Positions 1-7,390 of a DNA stretch of 32,987 bases are shown piece by piece (position 1 is the stretch's first letter; every line of letters begins with the position of its first letter). A model generated the notes under the pieces. That model did not search any database and was not told where the DNA came from. It was given only the letters and a program-made list of their open reading frames with translations. The DNA lies in NCBI GenBank assembly GCA_910585455.1, contig CAJUEL010000051.1, forward strand, positions 1 through 32,987. The letters run 5' to 3'. The DNA comes from an uncultured Eisenbergiella sp. Lineage in GTDB: Bacteria > Bacillota > Clostridia > Lachnospirales > Lachnospiraceae. The translations under genes were made by a program, and so were the position numbers.

Positions 1-113
1 TTCAGGTATTGACAAAAGTCACTACATAACAGTTCAGCCAGGTCTGAACTGTTACACATTGTTGCGGGGTTATATGAGCGGCCGACAGGCCGAAAATCGC
101 AACTGCTGCGGGG
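1..113. repeat. Structured non-coding patch with nested inverted repeats
   Basis: No credible gene lies here. I see an 11-bp inverted repeat, TAACAGTTCAG at 27-37 pairing with 44-54 across a 6-base loop. It is followed by an outer stem GTTGCG (61-66) with CGCAAC (98-103) that encloses an inner hairpin CGGCC-GACA-GGCCG (79-92). The patch lies just downstream of the minus-strand DMT transporter gene, so it could serve as its 3' end. However, no T-rich tract follows the stem as expected for a simple intrinsic terminator. The inner GACA-loop hairpin resembles one at 32577-32592. It may be a dispersed extragenic repeat, which I cannot test without the genome. Confidence 0.5.
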
Positions 114-120
114 AGCAATT

Positions 121-552
121 TCACTCCCATTTAAACACCGCAATGCCTGCAACCGCCAGCGCCATCCCGATCGCCTTGCGCCATTCCCAGTCCGCCTTCT
201 GCGTCCCGAACAGACCGAACAGCTCGATCAGATATGCGGCGGCAATCTGTGCCACCACAATAAACAGCACCGCCTTGGCGGGTCCAAGCATATCCATGCT
301 TTTGATCACCGTCCAGGTGATCGCCGCGCCCATCACGCCGCCCAGCAGCATATATTTCGGCTCAACCTTAAAAACGCCCAGGAGGTTGGAACGGTCCGTT
401 GCCGCCCAAGCCGCCATGCAGACCAGAAACGCGCTGCACTGTACAAAGGCATTCGCCGTCCAGATGGAGGAGGATTCCGTCACCCTGGTATTAAATACGC
501 CCTGCACACTCATCAATACTCCTGAAAAAACCGCAATTAAAAATCCTATCAT
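121..552 (-). CDS. DMT-superfamily small transporter, YdcZ/DUF606 type
   Basis: This 143-residue, very hydrophobic protein has about five predicted membrane segments (roughly residues 1-19, 32-52, 66-86, 90-112 and 124-142). It begins MIGFLIAVFSGVLMSVQGVFN, the pattern of the short YdcZ/DUF606 branch of the drug/metabolite transporter superfamily. Members are about 140-150 residues and often act as pairs; their substrates are mostly unknown. The ATG at 552 has a GGGAG site five bases upstream. It is the last gene of the minus-strand series at the left edge, separated from the arginine operon by a terminator at 660-706, so it probably has its own promoter. Family call is good; substrate unknown. 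Confidence 0.85.
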   Translation of the reverse strand: MIGFLIAVFSGVLMSVQGVFNTRVTESSSIWTANAFVQCSAFLVCMAAWAATDRSNLLGVFKVEPKYMLLGGVMGAAITWTVIKSMDMLGPAKAVLFIVVAQIAAAYLIELFGLFGTQKADWEWRKAIGMALAVAGIAVFKWE

Positions 553-659
553 AACCGCTCCCTTTTTCTGCTGCGCCCTGTATGCGCAGACCTGTCTGAA
601 TAGTAACTTCCTGCTTCATCTTTTTTAAGTATGCCTTATGAAAGGAGCTTTTATACATC

Positions 660-706
660 ATAAAATAATCCGGATTCGTATAAACGGACAATACGAATCC
701 GGATCT
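660..706 (-). terminator. Intrinsic terminator of the arg operon
   Basis: A perfect 14-bp inverted repeat (668-681 with 691-704, 9-base loop) is followed on the minus strand by ATTATTTTATG. It sits about 65 bases beyond the stop codon of the binding-protein gene and ahead of the DMT transporter gene, so it should end the argJ-argB-argD-SBP transcript. Confidence 0.75.
663..691 (-). promoter_or_regulatory. Candidate promoter for the DMT transporter gene
   Basis: Minus-strand TTGTCC (686-691) and TTATTT (663-668) are 17 bases apart. They lie inside the upstream terminator hairpin, giving a terminator-overlapping promoter about 110 bases before the DMT start codon. The -10 match is mediocre, so this is tentative. 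Confidence 0.3.
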
Positions 707-770
707 TCACAAATCAATTACTCTGCGGTCCCTGACAGACGGCCTTGCCCGTCCTGAAAGAATATCCATG

Positions 771-2144
771 CTATTCCGATTCCGGCTCTTCCCCGGTCTC
801 TGTCTGCGTCTCTGTAGGCGCCTCAATGTATTCCGATTCCACATAAGGTTCGCCGCTCACCTGTGTCATGATCTGCTCCGACAGATTTTTCAAAATGTCG
901 GAAGCATTTTCCCCCGACCAGATTTTCGTGTAGGCGATTTCCATCTGTACCCAGAAATTCGCCGTCGTCATCAGCTTCGGCATGGGGACAGAGCGGGAAT
1001 ATTCCTCCTCAAACCCTTCTACACCGGTCACTTCGGAAGCGACCCGCTGCTTTGCCGGAAGCCTGCCGGTCCGGGCGTAAAGCTTCTCCTGTCCTGCGTC
1101 CACGAGCCACGCCGCAAAAGCGTTGGCCAGCTCCTTATTTTTGCCATAGCCGTTGATTGCCACCGCATTTGTCACAGAAAGCCCTCTGGTATGCACTTCA
1201 TCATTGACATCCGGCAGCGGCGCCACCTGATATTCATAGGGAAAATTCCCTTCCTCCTGCGCCTGCGCAATCCGGTTCAAAATATCCGTCGTCGCCACCG
1301 TAAACACCAGCTTTCCGTCCAGAAAATCCTGTACGACGGAAGCATAGCTGGAGCTTTCCGCATCGATGGAGAAAAACTGATTCAGCTCCTGATACGCCAG
1401 CAGCCCCTGAACCGCCTCCAGGTTATAAATGTCGATCCGCTGTTCATCATCGCCGCAGGGACCGCCCACTTCGATATAATTGCCCGCGAAAAAATAATTG
1501 TAAAAAATATCCGAAACGTCCCATTTAAAAACCGCTTCCACCGTTTCCGGCGCGTTATAATTGTCCGCAAAGGTCAGAATATCGTCGATCGTCTCCGGAA
1601 TCAGCTCTGCCTCCTCTGCCTCCAGCTCCCCTGCCGCCTGCTCCAGATAAGTCCTGTTATAGACCAGCGCGCTCGTCTCAAAATAGAGCGGCCAGGCGAC
1701 CTGTTTTCCATGATAGGTGACCGCATCCAGCGCCGTCTGCGGGAAATTCTGCAAAGATACTACCTGCCCTGCGTCACTGATCTCCTCCGCCAGCCCTGCC
1801 AGATGGGCCTTTTCCAGACTTTCATTGCCGATGATATACAGATCCGGCATATTCTCATTGTTCAGGGAAGCCTGATTGACCGCCTCCAGATATTCCAGCC
1901 CGCTTTTGTACACCGGGAGCACGCGGATTTCGTATTCCTCCAGATAATTAAGCGCCATGCTCGCCAGATAATCCTCCAGCGCCTCGTCCGTATACCAGAG
2001 CGTGATCGTCGGGCGCACCAGCAAGGCATTGTCCGGAATCATTTCCACCACATCCTCTTTATGCGCTACGATATAAGCTGCAGCACCTGCGCCGAGCAGC
2101 GCAAGAATGCCGGCCGTCATCAAAAATCCCTTTTTAAAGCCCAT
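771..2144 (-). CDS. Sugar-type extracellular solute-binding protein, membrane-anchored, in arg operon
   Basis: This 457-residue protein has the layout of family 1 ABC solute-binding proteins: an N-terminal hydrophobic segment (about residues 7-27), then a periplasmic-binding fold with the typical stretches MPDLYIIGN and NAVAINGYGKNKELANAFAAWL near the C-terminal lobe. There is no cysteine lipobox, so it is probably held by an uncleaved N-terminal helix or secreted. The C-terminus is an acidic, threonine-rich tail. The gene starts 11 bases after the argD stop with a GGAGG site, so it is co-transcribed with arginine biosynthesis. No permease or ATPase gene lies beside it. Ligand unknown; carbohydrate is the family norm, but the context leaves an amino-acid-linked role open. 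Confidence 0.85.
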   Translation of the reverse strand: MGFKKGFLMTAGILALLGAGAAAYIVAHKEDVVEMIPDNALLVRPTITLWYTDEALEDYLASMALNYLEEYEIRVLPVYKSGLEYLEAVNQASLNNENMPDLYIIGNESLEKAHLAGLAEEISDAGQVVSLQNFPQTALDAVTYHGKQVAWPLYFETSALVYNRTYLEQAAGELEAEEAELIPETIDDILTFADNYNAPETVEAVFKWDVSDIFYNYFFAGNYIEVGGPCGDDEQRIDIYNLEAVQGLLAYQELNQFFSIDAESSSYASVVQDFLDGKLVFTVATTDILNRIAQAQEEGNFPYEYQVAPLPDVNDEVHTRGLSVTNAVAINGYGKNKELANAFAAWLVDAGQEKLYARTGRLPAKQRVASEVTGVEGFEEEYSRSVPMPKLMTTANFWVQMEIAYTKIWSGENASDILKNLSEQIMTQVSGEPYVESEYIEAPTETQTETGEEPESE

Positions 2145-2155
2145 AGTTCCTCCAT

Positions 2156-3349
2156 TTATGAAAGGCAGCGGTCCAGAATGGCAATCATTTCATCCACATT
2201 CTGCCGGTCGATCACAAGCGGGGGCACAAACCGGATGATATTCGTCCCCGCATTGATCAGAATCAGCCCGGCGTCCAGCGCCTTTTCAATGACAGGTCCA
2301 ACCGGCATGGAAAACGCCAGCCCCTGCATCAGGCCGCTCCCTCTTCTCGTCTGAATACAATCATATTTTGCCGCAAGTAAGTCCAGCTTTTCCTCCAGAT
2401 AAGCCGATACGCTTCTCACATTCTCTATTATATGATTCTTTTCAAATAAATCAAGCACTTTGCAGACAGCCGCGCAGGCGAGCGGATTTCCGCCATAGGT
2501 GGTGCCATGGTCGCCCGCCTTTAAGGAATTGGCCCCGACCTTTTCCGTCATCAAAAAAGCGCCCACCGGCACGCCGCAGCCCAGCGCCTTCGCCGTCGTC
2601 ATGATATCCGGCTTCACACCGTATTTCTGCCAGGCGAACATATGCCCGGTCCGCCCCATGCCGCATTGAATCTCGTCGAGAATCAGGAGAATATCCCGTT
2701 CATCGCAAAGGGCTCTGATTTTTTCCAGAAACTCCTTTTGCGCGGGATAAATGCCGCCCTCTCCTTGTACGGTTTCCAGTATGATTGCGCATGTTTTTTC
2801 GTTTGTGCAGGCGAGCACGCTGTCAAAATCGTTCATATGGGCAAACCGGATATTGCCGATGCCAGGCTCGAAGGCCTCCCGGTATTTGGGGGTGCCCGTC
2901 ACGGACAGCGCGCCCATGGTCCTGCCGTGAAAGGAATGCTCCATGGCGATGATCTCATGGTCCGTGCTGTTATCCTTCAAAAAGGCGTATTTGCGCGCCG
3001 CCTTGATCGCCCCCTCCACAGCTTCCGCTCCGCTGTTTGTGAAAAAGACCCGGTCCATGCCGGACACCTCTTTCAGCTTTTTCGCCGCTTCAATTGCCGG
3101 CGCATTATAATAGTAATTGGAGGTATGGATCAGCCTATCAATCTGCCCCTTTAAGGCATCGTTATATGCCTGATTGCCGTATCCGAGGGCGAACACGGCA
3201 ATCCCTGCCGCAAAATCCAGATACCGTTTTCCCTCCATATCGTATAAATATACACCGTCTCCCTTTTCCAGCACCACCTGATACCGGTTATAGGTATGCA
3301 AAAGCGCGTTTTCCGCCTTTTCGATATAGCGCTGCATCAGTTCTGCCAT
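2156..3349 (-). CDS. argD: Acetylornithine aminotransferase
   Basis: ArgD is a PLP enzyme that interconverts N-acetylglutamate semialdehyde and N-acetylornithine. The 397-residue length is normal for the class III (ornithine) aminotransferase family. Visible landmarks are the phosphate-binding TNSGAEAVEGAIKAAR (residues 104-119), the cofactor aspartate in LLILDEIQCGMGRTG (D225) and the Schiff-base lysine in TTAKALGCG (K254). The ATG at 3349 follows GGGAGGAGAAGAAA. The gene lies 106 bases after argB and directly before the binding-protein gene. Closely related gabT/rocD-type transaminases exist, but the argJ-argB context supports argD. Confidence 0.96.
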   Translation of the reverse strand: MAELMQRYIEKAENALLHTYNRYQVVLEKGDGVYLYDMEGKRYLDFAAGIAVFALGYGNQAYNDALKGQIDRLIHTSNYYYNAPAIEAAKKLKEVSGMDRVFFTNSGAEAVEGAIKAARKYAFLKDNSTDHEIIAMEHSFHGRTMGALSVTGTPKYREAFEPGIGNIRFAHMNDFDSVLACTNEKTCAIILETVQGEGGIYPAQKEFLEKIRALCDERDILLILDEIQCGMGRTGHMFAWQKYGVKPDIMTTAKALGCGVPVGAFLMTEKVGANSLKAGDHGTTYGGNPLACAAVCKVLDLFEKNHIIENVRSVSAYLEEKLDLLAAKYDCIQTRRGSGLMQGLAFSMPVGPVIEKALDAGLILINAGTNIIRFVPPLVIDRQNVDEMIAILDRCLS

Positions 3350-3455
3350 TTTCTTCTCCTCCCTGCACTGTTATGGTTCCTTCTGACGGCTGCCAGATGC
3401 CACAGCCTGCATTTGCGGATGCCGCTCCGTACAGCTGCCCGGCAAAATGCTTTCA

Positions 3456-4349
3456 TCAGTTTTCCGACATTTCCTCGTCGTTCATGATCGCGGTTCCCAC
3501 ACCGTTATCCGTAAAGATTTCCAACAGCAGGCAGTGAGGAATCCTTCCGTCCAGAATATGTACCCGGTTTACCCCGTTCTCCACAGCCGAGGTGCAATTT
3601 GCAAGCTTGGGCAGCATGCCGCCCCCGATATACCCGTCGGAAATCAGTTCCTCCGCTTCCGACGCCCGGATACGGGAAATAAAGGTGGATTTATCCGAAA
3701 AATCCCGGTACAGCCCCTCCACATCGGTGAGGAACACCAGCTTATCCGCCCCCACCGCCTTTGCCACGGCGCACGCCGCGTCGTCCGCGTTGATGTTATA
3801 GGTATCGCCCTTTTCATCCATGCCCACGGGAGACACGATGGGCAGATAATCGTTATCGATCAGATCGTGCAAAATTTTGGGATTCACCTTCGTCACATTT
3901 CCCACATAGCCGATATCCTGCCCGTCCGCATATTTTTTCTCCACCTGCAAAAGCGCGCCGTCCTTGCCGCTGATGCCTGCCGCCAAAACGCCGAGCTGCT
4001 GCACCATGGAAACCAGATGCTTGTTCACGCGCCCCAACACCATCTCTGCGATCTCCATCGTCTCCGCATCCGTCACCCGCAGACCGTTGACAAACTGCGC
4101 CTCCTTGCCGGATTTTTTGACCCATTCGCTGATCGCCTTGCCGCCGCCGTGCACGATGATGGGCTTGAATCCGACCAGCTTAAGCAGCGTCACATCCTGA
4201 ATCACGCTCCGCTGCAGCTCCTCATTGCTCATGGCGGAGCCGCCGTATTTTACCACAATGATTTTCCGGTTAAATTTCTGAATATAAGGAAGCGCCTCGA
4301 TGAGCACCTCCGCCTTTTTCATGATCTGTTCCATTTCTTCCTTTTCCAT
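3456..4349 (-). CDS. argB: Acetylglutamate kinase
   Basis: ArgB phosphorylates N-acetyl-L-glutamate in the second step of arginine synthesis. It carries the amino-acid-kinase motifs KYGGSAM, VHGGGKAIS and NINADDAACAVAKA, and ends in GVGTAI. An N-terminal helix (MKKAEVLIEALPYIQKFN) precedes the kinase core; this helix marks the hexameric, arginine-inhibited kinases in the literature, so feedback inhibition is expected. I prefer the ATG at 4349 because GGGAGG lies five bases before it (297 residues). An in-frame ATG at 4373 would add eight residues but has a poorer site. It follows argJ by about 39 bases. argC, the next enzyme in the pathway, is not in the window. Confidence 0.95.
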   Translation of the reverse strand: MEKEEMEQIMKKAEVLIEALPYIQKFNRKIIVVKYGGSAMSNEELQRSVIQDVTLLKLVGFKPIIVHGGGKAISEWVKKSGKEAQFVNGLRVTDAETMEIAEMVLGRVNKHLVSMVQQLGVLAAGISGKDGALLQVEKKYADGQDIGYVGNVTKVNPKILHDLIDNDYLPIVSPVGMDEKGDTYNINADDAACAVAKAVGADKLVFLTDVEGLYRDFSDKSTFISRIRASEAEELISDGYIGGGMLPKLANCTSAVENGVNRVHILDGRIPHCLLLEIFTDNGVGTAIMNDEEMSEN

Positions 4350-4388
4350 AGCTTCCTCCCGCTTATTTTCCATCCGTCCCGCCGTTTT

Positions 4389-5612
4389 TCAGGAACGGTA
4401 ATCCGCGTTAATTTTTACATATTCATAGGTCAGATCACAGCCCCATGCCGTAGCCGCTTCTTCTCCCATTTTCATATCCACAAATGCCGTCACCTCCGGG
4501 CAGGACAAAATCTTCGTCGCCTCCTGCTCACTGTAGTCTGCCGCGCATCCGTTTTGGTAGATCAGAAGCTTCCCTGCGCTGCTTGCCAGATACAGCTCCA
4601 GGCTTTCCGGATCAAACTCCACGCCGCTGTAGCCGAGCGCGCACAAAATTCTGCCCCAGTTGGCATCATGCCCGAAAATCGCCGCCTTGGTCAGACTGGA
4701 GGTGATGACGGATTTTGCCAGCATTTTCGCGTGCTCCTTCGTGTCCGCATGCACCACCTGCACCTCAAACAGCGCCGTCGCGCCTTCTCCGTCTCCCGCG
4801 ATCTTTTTGGCAAGGGCTTCATTCACCGCATGCAGCGCCTGCACAAATACCGCATAATCCTCATTTTTTTCCGTAATTTCAGCGTTCCTGGCCTGTCCGT
4901 TTGCCAGCACCAGCAGGGTATCGTTGGTGGAGGTATCGCCGTCCACGGAAACCATGTTGAAGGTATCCTCCACATCCGCCGAAAGCGCCTCCTGCAAAAG
5001 CTCTTTGGAAATGGCTGCGTCCGTCGTCACGAAAGCCAGCATCGTGCACATATTGGGATGAATCATGCCGGAGCCCTTGCACATGCCGCCCAGGGTTACG
5101 GTTTTGCCGCCGATTGTCACCCGTACCGCCACTTCCTTTTGCACCGTGTCCGTCGTCATGATCGCCTGTGCCGCAAGGGAGCCCGCTTCCAATGTATCCG
5201 CAAGGGCGCCGGCAAGCTTTTTCGCGCCCGCTTCTATTTTTTCGATGGGAAGCTGCATGCCGATCACGCCGGTGGAGCATACAAGCACGCTGTCCGCACC
5301 TATTCCCAGCGCTTCTGCCGCCGCGTCCGCCGTCTTCTGACAGTATTCCATGCCCTGCTTTCCCGTACAGGCATTGGCAATGCCGGAATTGATCACCACC
5401 GCCTGTGCCGATGTACTTTCAGATACCACCTTTCTATCCCAGATAACAGGAGCCGCCTTCACCACATTGCGGGTAAACACGCCTGCCGCCCGGCAGGGCA
5501 CACTGCTGTATACCATCGCCATGTCCTTACGGTTCTGGTACTTCACCCCCGCTTCCACTCCTGCTGCCAAAAAACCCTTCGCTGCGGTCACGCCGCCCGT
5601 TATCCATTCCAT
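4389..5612 (-). CDS. argJ: Bifunctional glutamate N-acetyltransferase / ornithine acetyltransferase
   Basis: ArgJ moves the acetyl group from N-acetylornithine to glutamate, recycling it; bifunctional forms also use acetyl-CoA. It is an Ntn-type protein that cuts itself at a conserved threonine. Here the motif is KGSGMIHPNMCTML, placing the scissile bond before T190, with cysteine rather than the more usual alanine at position 189. The length of 407 residues is normal. The ATG at 5612 is chosen because GGAGG sits seven bases upstream; a TTG at 5651 would place that site inside the gene. It is the first gene of the arginine operon, behind the promoter at 5727-5755. Confidence 0.95.
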   Translation of the reverse strand: MEWITGGVTAAKGFLAAGVEAGVKYQNRKDMAMVYSSVPCRAAGVFTRNVVKAAPVIWDRKVVSESTSAQAVVINSGIANACTGKQGMEYCQKTADAAAEALGIGADSVLVCSTGVIGMQLPIEKIEAGAKKLAGALADTLEAGSLAAQAIMTTDTVQKEVAVRVTIGGKTVTLGGMCKGSGMIHPNMCTMLAFVTTDAAISKELLQEALSADVEDTFNMVSVDGDTSTNDTLLVLANGQARNAEITEKNEDYAVFVQALHAVNEALAKKIAGDGEGATALFEVQVVHADTKEHAKMLAKSVITSSLTKAAIFGHDANWGRILCALGYSGVEFDPESLELYLASSAGKLLIYQNGCAADYSEQEATKILSCPEVTAFVDMKMGEEAATAWGCDLTYEYVKINADYRS

Positions 5613-5689
5613 CACAAAACCTCCCTGAAAATAGTTTGCGTATTTCTCCAAAAGGGATCATGATCTTTCCCTTTATGATGCCATACCGC

Positions 5690-5725
5690 ATACAATCCGA
5701 CACGGCTTTCCATGTCGGATTGTAT
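5690..5725. promoter_or_regulatory. 13-bp dyad at the argJ transcription start
   Basis: ATACAATCCGACA (5690-5702) is repeated inverted at 5713-5725 across a 10-base loop. On the minus strand one arm reaches the start-proximal edge of the -10 region and the rest covers the likely start point and first transcribed bases. No T-tract follows on either strand, so an operator or 5' hairpin fits better than a terminator. Confidence 0.55.
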
Positions 5726-5734
5726 AAATATACA
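5721..5734. promoter_or_regulatory. ArgR-like palindrome over the argJ -10 box
   Basis: TGTATAAATATACA is a near-perfect AT-rich palindrome resembling the half-site layout of arginine repressor boxes. It fully contains the -10 hexamer (5727-5732), so a bound protein would block the promoter. No argR gene is in the window; the assignment rests on shape and context. Confidence 0.5.
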
Positions 5735-5755
5735 TCATATTCTAAAATTATGCAA
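5727..5755 (-). promoter_or_regulatory. Promoter of the argJ operon
   Basis: On the minus strand TTGCAT (5750-5755) is followed after exactly 17 bases by TATATT (5727-5732), a good sigma-A-type promoter. It lies just after the stop codon of the GNAT gene and about 115 bases before the argJ start, so the arginine operon can be transcribed independently. Confidence 0.7.
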
Positions 5756-5758
5756 TAG

Positions 5759-6208
5759 TTATGCATTAAATTTCTCAATATTTTTTGTGTTCAGCACAAA
5801 GTCGTAATAATTCAAATCTTCCCGCTTTGTCCAGCCGATGCATTTCCAGAAGGCATTTCCCACATCGTTTTTCGTAAACGCGATCAGGGAAACCTTACTG
5901 ATTCCCTCCTCCTTAAGCGCCTTCATACACGCCACCACCATCGCCTTGCCGATTCCCAGCATCCGGTACTGCTCCCGCACGCACACATGATACAGACAGC
6001 CGCGCCTGCCATCGTGGCCGCATAAAATCGCGCCCACCACCTGTCCATCCATTTCGGCTACCACACTGATGCCCGGATTGCGCTTTAGGAATCGTTCCAC
6101 ACCTTCCCTGGAATCATCGATGCTGCGGATGGAGAATCCCCGGATGCTCATCCACAGCGCATACACGCTGTCATAGTCTTCAATCCGCATTGCTCTTACT
6201 GTATACAT
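5759..6208 (-). CDS. GNAT-family N-acetyltransferase
   Basis: This 149-residue protein has the GNAT fold order: an N-terminal MRIEDYDSVYALW segment, a central VVGAILCGHDGRRGCLYHVCV strand pair, the acetyl-CoA-binding loop EQYRMLGIGKAMV (an R/Q-x-x-G-x-G/A variant) and a C-terminal GNAFWKCIGW segment. The acceptor cannot be read from sequence. The start at 6208 has AGGAGA eight bases upstream. It follows prfA by 43 bases and is probably the last gene of that transcript. The arginine promoter begins immediately after it. It is too short to be a classical ArgA, and ArgJ already supplies acetylglutamate, so a role in arginine synthesis is not implied. Confidence 0.88.
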   Translation of the reverse strand: MYTVRAMRIEDYDSVYALWMSIRGFSIRSIDDSREGVERFLKRNPGISVVAEMDGQVVGAILCGHDGRRGCLYHVCVREQYRMLGIGKAMVVACMKALKEEGISKVSLIAFTKNDVGNAFWKCIGWTKREDLNYYDFVLNTKNIEKFNA

Positions 6209-6251
6209 AACTCTTATCTCCTGTCAGGCATTTGGTCCCTGTTATTTGTAA

Positions 6252-7319
6252 TCACCCCATTCTGGCGAGCTTTGCCGCCTGATCGGCAGCGGTCAGATTG
6301 TCTATCAGCTCCTGAATATCTCCATCCATGATCGCATCAATTTTATACAGCGTCAGCTTGATGCGGTGATCTGTCACACGCCCCTGCGGAAAATTGTAGG
6401 TCCGGATTTTTTCGGAGCGGTCCCCGGTTCCCACCTGACTGCGGCGCAGCTGCGCCTCCTCGTCATGGCGCTTTTGCTCCTCCAGATCATAGAGCTTTGC
6501 CCGCAGCACCTTTAACGCCTTGTCCTTGTTTTTCAGCTGACTCTTTTCATCCTGACAGGAAATCACAATTCCGGTAGGAATATGGGTCAGTCGCACCGCG
6601 GAATCCGTGGTATTGACGCACTGACCGCCATTTCCGGATGCACGAAACACATCAAACTTACAGTCATTCATGTCAATTTCGATATCAAAATCCTCCACCT
6701 CCGGCATGATCGCTACCGTAATTGTGGAGGTATGGATGCGCCCGCCGCTTTCCGTCTCCGGCACACGCTGCACCCGGTGTACGCCGCTTTCATATTTCAG
6801 TCTGGACCAGGCGCCCTGCCCGGTGATCATAAAGCTGACATATTTCATGCCGCCGATGCCGATTTCCTCTACATCCATCGTTTCCACCCGCCAGCGCTGC
6901 CGCTCCGCATAGCGGACATAAAGCCGGTAAATTTCCGCGGCAAAGAGCGCCGCTTCATCTCCGCCGGCGCCCGCGCGGATTTCCACGATTACGTTCTTAT
7001 CGTCGTTGGGGTCCTTTGGAAGAAGCAGAATCTGAAGCTTCTTCTCCAGCGCCTCTACCTGTCCCCGCGCTGCATTCAGCTCCTCCTTTAGCATCTCCCG
7101 CATCTCCTCGTCATTTTCCTCATCCAGCATGGCGAGGCTGTCTACAATATCCTGATTGCATTTCTTATATTCCTGATATGCCTCCACGATCGGCGTAAGA
7201 TCGCTCTGCTCCTTCATAAGCGCGCGAAAACGTTCCTGATTCGCCGTAACGGAAGGTTCACTCAATTCCCCCATGATCTCCTCTAACCGGATCACAAGGT
7301 CTTCCAGCTTATCAAACAT
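6252..7319 (-). CDS. prfA: Peptide chain release factor 1
   Basis: RF1 reads UAA and UAG stop codons and triggers peptide release. The 355-residue protein has the long N-terminal helical domain, the codon-recognition loop in HRVQRVPETESGGRIHTS (tripeptide PET where PxT is the RF1 signature) and the universal GGQ release motif in RASGNGGQCVNTTDSAVR. The glutamine of GGQ is the residue methylated by PrmC, whose gene lies 71 bases upstream. The same-strand order DUF1385, prmC, prfA is consistent with one operon. Confidence 0.97.
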   Translation of the reverse strand: MFDKLEDLVIRLEEIMGELSEPSVTANQERFRALMKEQSDLTPIVEAYQEYKKCNQDIVDSLAMLDEENDEEMREMLKEELNAARGQVEALEKKLQILLLPKDPNDDKNVIVEIRAGAGGDEAALFAAEIYRLYVRYAERQRWRVETMDVEEIGIGGMKYVSFMITGQGAWSRLKYESGVHRVQRVPETESGGRIHTSTITVAIMPEVEDFDIEIDMNDCKFDVFRASGNGGQCVNTTDSAVRLTHIPTGIVISCQDEKSQLKNKDKALKVLRAKLYDLEEQKRHDEEAQLRRSQVGTGDRSEKIRTYNFPQGRVTDHRIKLTLYKIDAIMDGDIQELIDNLTAADQAAKLARMG

Positions 7320-7390
7320 ACCCTGTCACCTGTCTCCCTGTTCTCATCCACATAAATCTGATATCAATTCTACCTGCTGCCGCCATGATC

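Noticed and set aside
491..691. Minus-strand frame of 66 codons
   Set aside because: It runs through the arg-operon terminator hairpin and into the DMT transporter gene in another frame.
768..2354. Plus-strand open frame of 528 codons
   Set aside because: Antisense to the binding protein and argD genes; composition is rich in R, H, L and F with no domain pattern.
3447..5663. Very long plus-strand open frame (738 codons) across argB and argJ
   Set aside because: It is antisense to two clearly recognisable enzymes, has no ribosome site and reads as a histidine/arginine-rich shadow typical of GC-biased third positions on the other strand.
5690..5725. Reading the dyad before argJ as a terminator of the GNAT gene
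   Set aside because: No T-tract follows on the minus strand, and it overlaps a good promoter, so a regulatory role fits better.
5759..6208. GNAT protein as N-acetylglutamate synthase (ArgA)
   Set aside because: It is a generic single-domain GNAT, lies upstream of the arginine promoter in the prfA transcript, and ArgJ already supplies this activity.
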